Below, one piece after another: positions 23,807-31,866 of a DNA stretch of 34,711 bases. Under the pieces are notes generated by a model, which saw nothing but the letters and a program-made list of their open reading frames with translations, was not told the DNA's origin and made no database searches. The first letter of the stretch is position 1. Each line of letters opens with the position of its first letter. The DNA is from Rubrobacter sp. (GTDB lineage Bacteria; Actinomycetota; Rubrobacteria; Rubrobacterales; Rubrobacteraceae): positions 1 to 34,711 of the forward strand of contig JACDAJ010000088.1 in NCBI GenBank assembly GCA_013695475.1, read 5' to 3'. The position numbers and the translations under genes were made by a program.

Positions 23807-24562
23807 TCAAAACTCCTCCCGCATTTCCAGCCACGCTCCGCTGCCGGAACCGAGAGCTTCCGCGAGCATCGCCGCCGCCCGCTTCTCGCCGACGATGTTT
23901 TCCTCGCGCCATAGTTTGTGGACGAGCCGATTCAAGAAATCCTCTCCGAACTCTTCGACGGCGGCGTTTCCGAGCGAGAGGAGTAAATTCTGGAATGCCA
24001 TTTGCCCCTCCGCCGTCGCCGGACTCCGGAAGGTGCGAGCCGTGAAGTCGGGCCGGTCTATTTTTTCGAGATGGCTTTCGAGTGGGAGTCCTTCCCGTCT
24101 CGCCACCGCCGCCGAGGCCGCTTGCGGGATGAACTCGCGCAGCCACGCGGGCGTTTTCACGACCGGGTTTCGGAGAAGGAAAGCGTGCGCGAGTTCGTGC
24201 CACACCATGAGCGGAAGCGTCGCCTCGGTGCGCGGTCGAATCGCCGGAGAGAGTTTTTCGGGGAACACGAGCGTCGGCGGCTCCGTCGAGCGCGTGAAAT
24301 ACGGGAGGCCCGGCGGATACGGATGCTCACTCTCGCGGGGAGCTTTCTCCCATTCATCCTCCGCGACGACGACCGCCCGAAGCTCCGGTGCCGCAGAGAC
24401 GACGCGCCGAGTCGCCTCCGACTTGAAAATCTCCGTCAATGCCGAGATGCCCGCATCGAGATAACGACGTATCTCCGACGCGAGGCTCGAAAGCTCCGGC
24501 GCGTGAAAAACGGGAACCGCGCCATCGAGCTTTTCGTACACCGAATTATCCACGAAACTCAC
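23807..24562 (-). CDS. Uncharacterised protein with HExxH metallopeptidase motif
   Basis: 251 residues. I do not recognise the family. LPLMVWHELAHAFLLRNP contains HExxH (His122, Glu123, His126) in a predicted helix, typical of zincin peptidases. The third ligand is not clear; downstream acidic residues in LREFIPQAASAAVA are candidates, as in gluzincin-like basic secretory or DUF proteins. No signal peptide or membrane segment. The start is uncertain: GTG 24562 and GTG 24553 are in frame and neither has a good ribosome site. It sits between leuA and leuB, flanked on both sides by related inverted-repeat elements, and has no obvious link to leucine synthesis, so it looks like an insertion into the operon. 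Confidence 0.65.
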   Translation of the reverse strand: MSFVDNSVYEKLDGAVPVFHAPELSSLASEIRRYLDAGISALTEIFKSEATRRVVSAAPELRAVVVAEDEWEKAPRESEHPYPPGLPYFTRSTEPPTLVFPEKLSPAIRPRTEATLPLMVWHELAHAFLLRNPVVKTPAWLREFIPQAASAAVARREGLPLESHLEKIDRPDFTARTFRSPATAEGQMAFQNLLLSLGNAAVEEFGEDFLNRLVHKLWREENIVGEKRAAAMLAEALGSGSGAWLEMREEF

Positions 24563-24575
24563 CGGGAGTCGGGAA

Positions 24576-24664
24576 GGTCGCTTCGCTCGGGTTGTTGGTT
24601 ATTGGTTTTCGGTTTTTAGCCAATAGCCAATAACCAACAACCAATAACCGGGAGCGAAGCGACC
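24576..24664. repeat. Nested perfect inverted-repeat element, copy 2
   Basis: Outer arms GGTCGCTTCGCTC (24576-24588) and GAGCGAAGCGACC (24652-24664) match over 13 bp. Inner arms GTTGTTGGTTATTGG (24591-24605) and CCAATAACCAACAAC (24627-24641) match over 15 bp. The motif CGGGAGTCGGGAA adjoins it at 24563. The element ends directly at the leuA stop codon, so it could act as a transcription terminator or processing hairpin, or be a small mobile repeat. Confidence 0.75.
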
Positions 24665-26197
24665 TCACGGAGTTACCTGCGGAGCCTTGATCGCCCCCGA
24701 CAAATACACGTTGACCGCCCGCACATATGCCCGCGCCGCCGCGTCCACGACATCCTGCGAAAGTCCGCGCCCCGCATACTCATTCCCCTCGAATTCGACT
24801 TGAACGCGAACCTCGCCGAGCGCGTCCTTGCCGCCGGAGACCGCGTCAATTCGGAAGTCCGTGAGACGGCCCTTTATGCTCGTCGCCGCGTCAATGGCTT
24901 TGAAGACCGCGTCCACCGGGCCTTCGCCCTCCGCCTCGGCCTCGTATGTCCCGTTCTCGGCGTGCGAGATGGTGACGGCCGCGCGGCTTTGGCGGCCTGT
25001 CGCGGCGACGACCCGGAACGAGTCGAGGACGAATTTTCCCTCGAAGGAGCCGACCTCGTCGGCGGCTATGGCTTCGAGATCCGATGCCGTGACGCTTTTT
25101 TTATTGTCCGCGAGTTCTTTGAAACGAACGAACGCCCGCTTCAAAGTTTCGCCTTCGAGGGTGTATCCGAGTTCTTCGAGGGCCTCTTTCAGCGCGTGGC
25201 GACCGGAGTGTTTTCCGAGGAAGATGTTCGAGCCTTCGAGGCCGATGTCCTCCTTCGTCATGATCTCGAACGTCCGGCGGTCTTTGAGAACTCCGTCTTG
25301 ATGGATGCCGGACTCATGCAAAAATGCGTTCCGGCCGACGATGGCTTTGTTCGGGGGGACTTCGTAGCCGGTGATGTTCGAGATCATGCGGCTCGTGTTC
25401 GCGATCTGCGTCGTGTCCACCCCAACCTCGGTGTCATAGAAATCCCCGCGAGTGCGAAGCGCCATCACGACCTCCTCGAGCGAGGCGTTCCCGGCCCGCT
25501 CCCCGATGCCGTTTATCGCGACCTCGACTTGCCGGGCGCCGACCTCGACTCCGGCGAGCGAGTTCGCCACCGCCATTCCGAGGTCGTCGTGGCAATGCAC
25601 CGAGAGAATGGTGTCCGTGAGTCCCGGCACACGCTCCATGAGTTCTTCGAGGAAATTCTTGAATTCCACCGGGGTCGTATATCCGACGGTGTCGGCGATA
25701 TTCACAACGTCCGCCCCGGCCTCGACCGCCGCCGCGACGATCTCGGAGAGGTATCCGATGTCCGTCCGGGTCGCGTCCATCGGGGAGAACTCGACCTCGG
25801 GGGCGAAGCTCTTCGAGAGGCGGACTCCTTCGCGCGCCCATTCGAGGACGTCCTTTTTGTTCGAGCGCATTTGGTGTTCGATATGCAAATCCGAGGTTCC
25901 GACGAAGGTGTGGATGCGCGGGCGGTCGGCCCATTTCACGGCCTCCCACGCCCGTTCGATGTCTTCGGGGTATACGCGGGCGAGTCCGGCGATGGTCGGG
26001 CCGCGTACCTCGGAGGCGATTCGGGACACCGATTCGAAGTCTCCTTCGGAGGTGATCGGGAACCCCGCCTCGATGACGTCCACCTTGAGGCGGGCGAGCT
26101 GGTGGGCGATTTCTACTTTTTCTTCCACCGAAAGTGAAATGCCGGGGGACTGTTCTCCGTCGCGGAGGGTGGTGTCGAAAATCTGGACGTAACCCAT
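24665..26197 (-). CDS. leuA: 2-isopropylmalate synthase
   Basis: 510 residues. It condenses 2-oxoisovalerate and acetyl-CoA, the committed step of leucine synthesis. Landmarks: [92 protein letters not shown] (metal site), [23 protein letters not shown] and [15 protein letters not shown]. The C-terminal third is the regulatory LeuA allosteric domain that binds leucine. ATG 26197 is preceded by AGGAAGGATGAGAG. It is separated from ilvE by a 192-nt structured leader with a candidate leader peptide. Downstream is a nested inverted repeat and the HExxH gene. Confidence 0.95.
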   Translation of the reverse strand: MGYVQIFDTTLRDGEQSPGISLSVEEKVEIAHQLARLKVDVIEAGFPITSEGDFESVSRIASEVRGPTIAGLARVYPEDIERAWEAVKWADRPRIHTFVGTSDLHIEHQMRSNKKDVLEWAREGVRLSKSFAPEVEFSPMDATRTDIGYLSEIVAAAVEAGADVVNIADTVGYTTPVEFKNFLEELMERVPGLTDTILSVHCHDDLGMAVANSLAGVEVGARQVEVAINGIGERAGNASLEEVVMALRTRGDFYDTEVGVDTTQIANTSRMISNITGYEVPPNKAIVGRNAFLHESGIHQDGVLKDRRTFEIMTKEDIGLEGSNIFLGKHSGRHALKEALEELGYTLEGETLKRAFVRFKELADNKKSVTASDLEAIAADEVGSFEGKFVLDSFRVVAATGRQSRAAVTISHAENGTYEAEAEGEGPVDAVFKAIDAATSIKGRLTDFRIDAVSGGKDALGEVRVQVEFEGNEYAGRGLSQDVVDAAARAYVRAVNVYLSGAIKAPQVTP

Positions 26198-26236
26198 ATG
26201 TCTCTCATCCTTCCTGCGTGCTTTGGCGCGAATCCG

Positions 26237-26334
26237 AAAAAATAGGGGGTAATCGGTGGCCCGGTGCGTCCCGGCGCGTGTCTCAGCGGCCGGGACGGAT
26301 AATTCGCCCGTGAAGGGCTCGCCCGGAGGCCACC
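26237..26334 (-). promoter_or_regulatory. Structured RNA leader of leuA
   Basis: The transcript folds into GGTGGCC (26334-26328) with GGCCACC (26261-26255). This closes over a GCCC-TTCAC-GGGC hairpin and GTCCCGGC (26296-26289) paired with GCCGGGAC (26275-26268). A run of six T follows at 26242-26237, about 12 nt after the outer stem. The stop codon of the leader ORF is in the loop of the 8-bp hairpin. It lacks a recognisable T-box core or specifier domain. Confidence 0.55.
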
Positions 26335-26369
26335 TTCGCTAGTCGTAGGATGTTGTGTGAGAGACTCAA
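26283..26369 (-). CDS. Candidate leader peptide of leuA
   Basis: A 28-residue ORF from TTG 26369 to TGA 26283. Residues 7-10 read I-L-R-L with codons ATC CTA CGA CTA; CTA is an uncommon Leu codon in the genes around. Further branched-chain codons are L3, V13, L19 and I23-I24. AAAGG is 4-5 nt before the TTG, and TAAGAT (26384-26379) lies 9 nt before it as a possible -10. The ORF runs into the hairpins described above. The alternative GTG at 26333 would give a 16-residue peptide. The function is inferred from position and codon content. Confidence 0.45.
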   Translation of the reverse strand: MSLSHNILRLAKVASGRALHGRIIRPGR

Positions 26370-26389
26370 ACTGCCTTTATCTTAACCGC

Positions 26390-27346
26390 TTATCCGGCCA
26401 TCCGCTCGGCGACCTCGATCGGGTGCGTCCATGAGTCGTATTTGTCCCACTCGCCGCGAGCCGCCCTGAAATACAATTCCTGAAGATTCTCGGCGACCTC
26501 GCCGACCGTTCCGGCCCCGATCTTCCGGTCGTCTATCTCGACGACGGGTGCGATCTGGAACCCCGTCCCGGTGAGGAAAACCTCGTCGGAGGCGTACAAT
26601 TCCGTCCGCCCGATGTCCCGCTCCTCGGTTTCGAGGCCGAGTTCCTCTTTCGCCATCTCCATAACCGCGTCGCGCGTGATGCCTTCGAGAATATCGGCGG
26701 TCGGGGGCGGAGTGAGGAGCTTGCCTTTCCGGAGGAGGAATATATTCGCCGCGCTCGCCTCGGAGACGAATCCTTCTTGCGTGAGGAATATAGCCTCGTC
26801 GTACCCGGCCTTGTGGGCCGCGTCCACCGCGAGGGCCGTATTCAAATACGACCCCGTCAGCTTCGCCCGGGCCGGTATTGAATTATCCGGCGTCCTTCGC
26901 CACGAGGAAACCGCGCACCGAAGCCCGGTCAATTCGACATAATCCCCCATCGGAGCCGTGAAAATAGAAAGCGTCGCCGGATGCTCGAGTTTCACGCCGA
27001 TGGAGGTCGCCGATTTATACGCGAGCGGACGAACATACGTGTCCTCGCGGGGCGCGTTCCTTTTCAGGATGTCGAGCGTGATGTCGCAAAGCTCCTCGAC
27101 GGAGAGGCCGAGTTCGATGTTCAAAACGTTGCACGACTTCTCGAATCGCTCGTAATGCTCGCGCATTTTGAGAACTTGCAAAGTCCCTTTGTTCTCGTTC
27201 CAGTACGCCCGGATGCCTTCGAAGACACCGGTGCCGTAATTCAGCGCGTGGGTGGCGGGGGAGAGTCGTATGTCCCCGACCTTCATCATCTCGCCGTCGT
27301 GATAACTCCACTCGGAGTCGGAAACGGTGAATGCCTTTCTCGTCAT
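26390..27346 (-). CDS. ilvE: Branched-chain amino acid aminotransferase
   Basis: 318 residues of PLP fold type IV. It transfers the amino group from glutamate to the 2-oxo acids of valine, leucine and isoleucine. Landmarks: THALNYGTGVFEGIRAY, YVRPLAYKS, ARAKLTGSYLNTALA with the PLP lysine at 162, DEAIFLTQEGFVSEASAANIFLL, GITRDAVMEMA and DEVFLTGTGFQIAPVVEID. ATG 27346 is 12 nt after the ilvC stop, with GGAGG between, so it is in the ilvBNCE operon. The 3' side is the leuA leader. Confidence 0.95.
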   Translation of the reverse strand: MTRKAFTVSDSEWSYHDGEMMKVGDIRLSPATHALNYGTGVFEGIRAYWNENKGTLQVLKMREHYERFEKSCNVLNIELGLSVEELCDITLDILKRNAPREDTYVRPLAYKSATSIGVKLEHPATLSIFTAPMGDYVELTGLRCAVSSWRRTPDNSIPARAKLTGSYLNTALAVDAAHKAGYDEAIFLTQEGFVSEASAANIFLLRKGKLLTPPPTADILEGITRDAVMEMAKEELGLETEERDIGRTELYASDEVFLTGTGFQIAPVVEIDDRKIGAGTVGEVAENLQELYFRAARGEWDKYDSWTHPIEVAERMAG

Positions 27347-27358
27347 GGCGTTGCCTCC

Positions 27359-28366
27359 TTACTTTTGCGCGGGCGACGACTCGACGCCCTCCGCCGCGAG
27401 GGCGCGGAGTTGTTGCCCGACCTTCTCGACGTGCGACTCGGCTCCCCGGCGGCGCATCGCGAGGAAGCTCGACCCGCCCGCCTTGTTCTCGAGTACCCAC
27501 TCCGTCGCGAACTTCCCGCTCTGAATATCCGTGAGAATGCCGCGCATCCGCTCCTTCACGCCCTCGTCAATGAGCTTCGGGCCGCCCGTATAGTCGCCGT
27601 ACTCCGCCGTGTTCGAGATCGAATACCGCATCTCCGCGAGGCCGCCCTCATAAATAAGGTCCACGATGAGTTTCAATTCGTTCACGCACTCATAATAAGC
27701 AAGCTCCGGCTGATACCCCGCCTCGACAAGCGTCTCGAAGCCTGCGGTCAAAAGCGCGGAGAGCCCGCCGCAAAGCACAGCTTGCTCGCCGAAGAGATCC
27801 GTCTCGGTCTCTTCGGCGAAGGTCGTTTCGAGGACTCCGGCTCGGCCGCTCCCGATCCCTTTCGCATACGAGAGGATGAGATCGCGTGCCTGCCCGCCCC
27901 CGTCGTTCTCGACGGCGAACAGCGAGGGCATTCCCTTCCCTTCGACATACAGTCTCCGGAGGACGTGTCCCGGCCCTTTCGGGGCGACGAGGCCGAGATC
28001 CACGTTGTCGGGAACCACGATCTGATTGAAATGAATATTGAAACCGTGTGCGAAAAGCACGAGCATCCCGTCCGAGAGGTTCGGCTTCACTTCCTCCTCA
28101 TAAACCGTCGGCTGCCGCTCGTCCGGGATCGTGAACATCACGACGTCGGCCCACTTCGTCGCGTCGGAGACGGACATGACTTCGAGACCCTCGGCCTCGG
28201 CTTTTTGTTTGCTCGACGAGCCTTCATAAAGTCCGACGGCGACCTCCACGCCGGACTCGTGCAAATTCAGCGCGTGGGCGTGACCCTGGCTCCCGAAACC
28301 GAGAACGGCGACTTTCTTCGCCTGGATTTCGTTTCCGATGTCCCCTTCACGATATACCCGTGCCAT
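27359..28366 (-). CDS. ilvC: Ketol-acid reductoisomerase (class I)
   Basis: 335 residues, the short class I form. It isomerises and reduces acetolactate and acetohydroxybutyrate with NAD(P)H and Mg. Landmarks: [21 protein letters not shown], the loop [17 protein letters not shown] that sets cofactor choice, [87 protein letters not shown] and [13 protein letters not shown], containing the metal-binding Asp and Glu residues. In the cofactor loop Tyr replaces the usual Arg, so NADH use should be considered. ATG 28366 has a GGGGAAAA-type ribosome site. It lies 57 nt after ilvN in the same operon. Confidence 0.95.
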   Translation of the reverse strand: MARVYREGDIGNEIQAKKVAVLGFGSQGHAHALNLHESGVEVAVGLYEGSSSKQKAEAEGLEVMSVSDATKWADVVMFTIPDERQPTVYEEEVKPNLSDGMLVLFAHGFNIHFNQIVVPDNVDLGLVAPKGPGHVLRRLYVEGKGMPSLFAVENDGGGQARDLILSYAKGIGSGRAGVLETTFAEETETDLFGEQAVLCGGLSALLTAGFETLVEAGYQPELAYYECVNELKLIVDLIYEGGLAEMRYSISNTAEYGDYTGGPKLIDEGVKERMRGILTDIQSGKFATEWVLENKAGGSSFLAMRRRGAESHVEKVGQQLRALAAEGVESSPAQK

Positions 28367-28423
28367 ATTATTTTCCCCTTCCGTTGTGGATTTTCGTTCC
28401 CCGCATAGCGCGTCGCCACACCG

Positions 28424-28672
28424 TCAATTTCCCGGCTCCCACACCTCATGCACGTCTTCGAGAAGTTCGAGGAGCGACATATACCTTCGCGCCGTCTCGT
28501 GCGGGCAGTCGAGGCGAATCGTCGCCTTCGTTTCTTCTTCGCCCATGTTCACTTCGAGGTTTTTGACGGGCATGCGCTTGTTTTGGAGCGTCATGAGGAA
28601 GCGGTTGAGGGCGTATATCCCGCCCGCCATCTTCGCTTCGATGGCGATGGCTGTTCCCGTCGTCTCAGGCAT
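28424..28672 (-). CDS. ilvN: Acetolactate synthase small subunit, short ACT-domain form
   Basis: 82 residues forming one ACT domain (TGTAIAIEAKMAGGIYALNRFLMTL, then KNLEVNMGEEETKATIRLDC). It is about half the length of usual IlvN/IlvH (160-170) and similar to enterobacterial IlvM (about 87). It should bind the large subunit and activate it; without the second domain its valine control may differ. ATG 28672 lies inside the end of ilvB (8-nt overlap), which is strong evidence for translational coupling and for its identity. Followed by ilvC. Confidence 0.85.
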   Translation of the reverse strand: MPETTGTAIAIEAKMAGGIYALNRFLMTLQNKRMPVKNLEVNMGEEETKATIRLDCPHETARRYMSLLELLEDVHEVWEPGN

Positions 28673-30410
28673 GTTCTTCGATCATCTCGGAGACGCTCAT
28701 GCCCGAGGGGATCATGGGATACACGTTCGCCTCGGAGTCAATGTGGAAGTCCACGATGGCGAACCCCTCCGTCTCGTTCGCCCACTTCACCGCCTCCTCG
28801 ATGTCGCCGCCCGGATGGATCGTCTTCCCGGCGAGTCCATACGCAGCCGCGAAGATTTCATAGTCCGGCCCGGTCATCGGGGTCGAGGAATAGCGGCGGT
28901 TGTGGAAGAATTGCTGCCACTGGCGAACCATCCCGAGGTATCCATTATTCAGGATGGCGACCTTTATATTCAGCCCCATGTCCCGGATCGTGGCGAGTTC
29001 TTGAATGTTCATCTGGATGCCGCCATCCCCCGCGACGACCCACACCGGCTCGTCGGGGTACGCGAGCGCGACCCCCATCGCCGCCGGGAGCGCGAAGCCC
29101 ATCGTCCCGAGGCCGCCCGAGGTTATGTGGCTGTTTTTCTTCGTGAATTTGAAGAATTGCGCCGACCACATTTGATGTTGTCCGACATCGGTGACGAGCC
29201 GGACTTCATCGCCCGCGATTTCTTTGATGGCGTCCATTATCCGGATCGGGCCGTATTCGGGACGGGCGGTTTCCTCGTGCATCTTCTCTGATTCCTGGCT
29301 TTTCTTTATCTCCTCCCGCCAGCTCGCGCAGTTGTCCTCGACGGAATCGAGATGTCCGAGGATGCCGCGCATCGCAGCCTTCGCGTCGGCGGTGATGCCG
29401 ACCGTCGGCTTGACGACTTTTCCGAGTTCGGAGGGATCGATGTCAATGTGGATGACCTTCGCGTTCGGGGCGAATTTGCTCGCGTTTCCGGTGATGCGGT
29501 CATCGAAGCGCATCCCGACCGCGAAGAGGAGGTCGCATTTGTCTATGGCGCGGTTCACGCTCGCCTGCCCGTGCATCCCCGGCCATCCGATATACAAAGG
29601 ATGGTCGTTCGAAATGGCGGAGAGTCCGAGAAGCGTCGTCACCACCGGGGTTCCGGTCTTCTCGGCGAGGCGGACGAGTTCGAGTTCCGCGCCCGCCAAA
29701 GTGACGCCGTGTCCGGCGAGTATGATCGGCTTTTTCGCTTTTTTGAGAAGGAGCGCGGCAGCTTCGAGGCCCGGACTGGCGATGGGTGGCACGGCTTCTT
29801 TGAGGCGGCGGTATCCGTTGTCGTTGCAAGCCGCGAATTGGACGTCCTTCGGAACGTCAACGAGGACGGGCCCGGGGCGACCGGAGCGGGCGATCTCGAA
29901 CGCCCGGCGTATCGTCGGATAAAGCTCGTCCGGATCCTCGACGAGGAACGAATGTTTGGTAAATGGCAACGCCATCCCCATGACGTTCGTTTCTTGAAAG
30001 GAGTCCATCCCCATCGCGGGCCGCCCGACTTGCCCGGTTATGGCGACCATCGGAACCGAGTCCATCATCGCGGTGGCGAGTCCGGTTACGAGGTTCGTGG
30101 CTCCGGGGCCGCTCGTCGCGATGCACACTCCGACTTCCCCGGTCGCCCTCGCGTATCCGTCCGCCGCATGCGCCGCCGCTTGTTCGTGGCGGGTGAGGAC
30201 GTGTTTTAGCGGGTAATCCGGCAGGGCGTCGTAGAAAGGCATGATGGCTCCGCCGGGGTATCCGAAGAGGTGTTCGATGCCTTCGTCGAGGAGGGCTTCG
30301 CACATCGCCTCGCTGCCGATGCGGGGTTTGTATTCGATGGCGGGGTGGTTGTCGAAATTGTCGAAGTTGTCGAACGAGTCGAAGTCGGCCTTGTGTGCGG
30401 TGTTCTCCAC
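28665..30410 (-). CDS. ilvB: Acetolactate synthase large subunit
   Basis: 581 residues. ThDP- and FAD-dependent enzyme that makes acetolactate and acetohydroxybutyrate. Landmarks: GIEHLFGYPGGAIMPFYDAL, LTRHEQAAAHAADGYARATG with the catalytic Glu, ATSGPGATNLVTGLATAMMDS, GQVGRPAMGMDSFQE, GTPVVTTLLG and the ThDP motif VAGDGGIQMNIQELATI...AILNNGYLGMVRQWQ. I chose GTG 30410 with GGAAGG ten bases before it; the in-frame TTG at 30434 lies in the attenuator U-rich tract. The N-terminus carries an odd F-D-N repeat encoded by tandem 9-bp units. First gene of ilvBNCE, behind a candidate attenuator. Confidence 0.94.
   Translation of the reverse strand: MENTAHKADFDSFDNFDNFDNHPAIEYKPRIGSEAMCEALLDEGIEHLFGYPGGAIMPFYDALPDYPLKHVLTRHEQAAAHAADGYARATGEVGVCIATSGPGATNLVTGLATAMMDSVPMVAITGQVGRPAMGMDSFQETNVMGMALPFTKHSFLVEDPDELYPTIRRAFEIARSGRPGPVLVDVPKDVQFAACNDNGYRRLKEAVPPIASPGLEAAALLLKKAKKPIILAGHGVTLAGAELELVRLAEKTGTPVVTTLLGLSAISNDHPLYIGWPGMHGQASVNRAIDKCDLLFAVGMRFDDRITGNASKFAPNAKVIHIDIDPSELGKVVKPTVGITADAKAAMRGILGHLDSVEDNCASWREEIKKSQESEKMHEETARPEYGPIRIMDAIKEIAGDEVRLVTDVGQHQMWSAQFFKFTKKNSHITSGGLGTMGFALPAAMGVALAYPDEPVWVVAGDGGIQMNIQELATIRDMGLNIKVAILNNGYLGMVRQWQQFFHNRRYSSTPMTGPDYEIFAAAYGLAGKTIHPGGDIEEAVKWANETEGFAIVDFHIDSEANVYPMIPSGMSVSEMIEEHA
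30348..30383 (-). repeat. Tandem 9-bp repeat coding F-D-N/S units at the IlvB N-terminus
   Basis: On the plus strand GTTGTCGAA, ATTGTCGAA, GTTGTCGAA, CGAGTCGAA follow each other. They encode D-S-F-D-N-F-D-N-F-D-N before the conserved enzyme core. Unit number could vary between strains. Confidence 0.7.
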
Positions 30411-30432
30411 GATGTTCCATCCTTCCAAAGTC

Positions 30433-30481
30433 AAAAGTAAAAAGAAGAGCCTTTGCCGGAGGAACTTTATGTCCCCAGGCT
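30433..30481 (-). terminator. Terminator-like hairpin before ilvB (attenuator candidate)
   Basis: AGCCT (30481-30477) and AGGCT (30452-30448) enclose a partly self-complementary interior (GGGGAC facing GTTCCTCC). They are followed by a U-rich tract, CTTCTTTTTACTTTT, at 30446-30433. It lies directly between the leader ORF stop and ilvB. The stem is weaker than in the aroG case. Confidence 0.5.
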
Positions 30482-30646
30482 TTAGGCGGACCGGATGTCG
30501 CCGTCCCGGCCCGCCCTACTAATTATTAGTAGTCGGGACTGCGGTACGGCGACGCTGGATACTCGTGGGTGAACGTGGGGAGTCAGGAGGCGGGCGGAGA
30601 CGCGCTGTGAGGCTTCGATCTGTCCGTTGTCGGAAACTCCGTTCAA
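30482..30646 (-). CDS. Candidate leader peptide of ilvBNC with Leu-Leu-Ile-Ile codons
   Basis: A 54-codon ORF from TTG 30646 (GAGG upstream) to TAA 30482. Residues 38-44 read R-L-L-I-I-S-R, with codons CTA CTA ATA ATT. These fall inside the palindrome CTACTAATTATTAGTAG (30516-30532), which would fold into a strong RNA hairpin extended by GTCCCG/CGGGAC. Several Val codons precede it. Translation through this hairpin would report leucine and isoleucine supply, and a terminator-like hairpin follows. The true start may be further downstream, as the first 30 residues look unremarkable. Not comparable by search here. Confidence 0.55.
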   Translation of the reverse strand: MNGVSDNGQIEASQRVSARLLTPHVHPRVSSVAVPQSRLLIISRAGRDGDIRSA

Positions 30647-30688
30647 GAGTCTTCGTATCCTCGCATGACTCGCTTACAAGTGGCTTGA

Positions 30689-30717
30689 AGGTTAAACGCC
30701 GATTCTCCGCATGTCAA
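30689..30717 (-). promoter_or_regulatory. Promoter of the ilvB leader (TTGACA-17-TAACCT)
   Basis: Consensus -35 TTGACA at 30717-30712, a 17-nt spacer and TAACCT at 30694-30689. The transcript would start near 30682, giving a leader of about 270 nt before ilvB. The rest of the gap to thrB (30718-30933) shows no gene. Confidence 0.65.
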
Positions 30718-30933
30718 CCCGATTTTGGTTCGTGTGTATGTTTTTCGCACCTAGATCGGAGGATTTTGTTGTCCGTGTGTATCAATCGGAGCGAAGGAGT
30801 CAGGAGAAAAGTGGCCGGAACTCGGATTGGAGGGGGAAATTTCAATCGCCCGGCCACAGACATAAGTTAGCAAAGTGAGTCTTCCGGCGAATCATCCATT
30901 CGGAGGATATTCGGTGCGCCGAAAGTATGATTC

Positions 30934-31866
30934 TCACGCGACTGGCTCGGGGAGGCGAGCGGCGACTTCGCCCGGCGGCTCGACCCTCGCGCCCGCGAGA
31001 TCCACATCGAGTGCATACGCCTTCACTTCCGTCCCTCGCTCCTCGAAAGCATGTTTCATGGAAGCGGCAATTCCTTCGGCCTTCCCCTCCGGCGAGAACG
31101 CGAGAACCGTCGGCCCCGAACCCGAGAGGCACGCGCCATACGCCCCGTTTTCCAAAGCCGCCTCGATGACTTCTTCGAGGCCGGGAATGAGATGCGCCCG
31201 GTATGGCTGATGGAGCCGATCTTGCATGGCCACCCGGAGAAGCTCGTATTCCCCCGTCGCAAGCGCGCCGAGGAGAAGCCCCGACCGACCCACGTTGAAA
31301 ACCGCGTCGCGGTGCGGGACGGACTCGGGGAGGGCGTGCCTCGCCGAACTCGTCGAGACGGTGAAATCCGGGACGACGACGGCGGCGGAGAGGTTCTTCG
31401 GCTCGAGGCGGACGCTTTTTATTCCCTCCGGCGTGAGCGTGCCGATGATGAGGCCGCCGAGGAGCGCGGGGGCGGCGTTGTCCGGGTGGCCGTCGAGGTC
31501 GCACACGAGATTGAGGAGATCCGGGGCCGCCATCGCCCGCCCGAGAAGGTCGTTCGCCGCGACCGCCCCGCCGACGAGGGCCGCCGCCGAACCCCCGAGG
31601 CCGCGAGCCACCGGAATACTATTTTCCTGAATCAAATGGAAGTTCACGTTCGGCTCCCCGATGAACTCCGCCACGAACTTCGCCGCCCGGTATGCGGGAT
31701 GCTCCGGCCCTTCCGGGATGAGGTGCGAGCCTTCGCCGCGAACTTCGACGAGAGGTTCCGGGGCGCGTTCCAAACTGATCCTCATCGAGAGCGAGAGGGC
31801 GAGTCCCACCGCGTCGAAGCCCGGCCCGAGGTTCGCGGAGGTCGCCGGAACGCGGACGGAGATCAC
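30934..31866 (-). CDS. thrB: Homoserine kinase
   Basis: 310 residues of the GHMP kinase family. It phosphorylates homoserine with ATP for threonine synthesis. Landmarks: VRVPATSANLGPGFDAVGLAL at the N-terminus, the ATP loop PVARGLGGSAAALVGG and the C-terminal AYGACLSGSGPTVLAF. The start GTG 31866 overlaps the stop of a preceding open frame as GTGA; GGAG lies 14 nt upstream, so initiation may depend on coupling. It is downstream of thrC with a 451-nt interval that contains intergenic repeats. Confidence 0.93.
   Translation of the reverse strand: MISVRVPATSANLGPGFDAVGLALSLSMRISLERAPEPLVEVRGEGSHLIPEGPEHPAYRAAKFVAEFIGEPNVNFHLIQENSIPVARGLGGSAAALVGGAVAANDLLGRAMAAPDLLNLVCDLDGHPDNAAPALLGGLIIGTLTPEGIKSVRLEPKNLSAAVVVPDFTVSTSSARHALPESVPHRDAVFNVGRSGLLLGALATGEYELLRVAMQDRLHQPYRAHLIPGLEEVIEAALENGAYGACLSGSGPTVLAFSPEGKAEGIAASMKHAFEERGTEVKAYALDVDLAGARVEPPGEVAARLPEPVA

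Noticed and set aside
26237-26389. T-box riboswitch before leuA
   Set aside because: AGGTGG and CGTCCC resemble parts of the T-box core, but the bulge sequence does not match the consensus and the 55 nt upstream are too short for a specifier stem.
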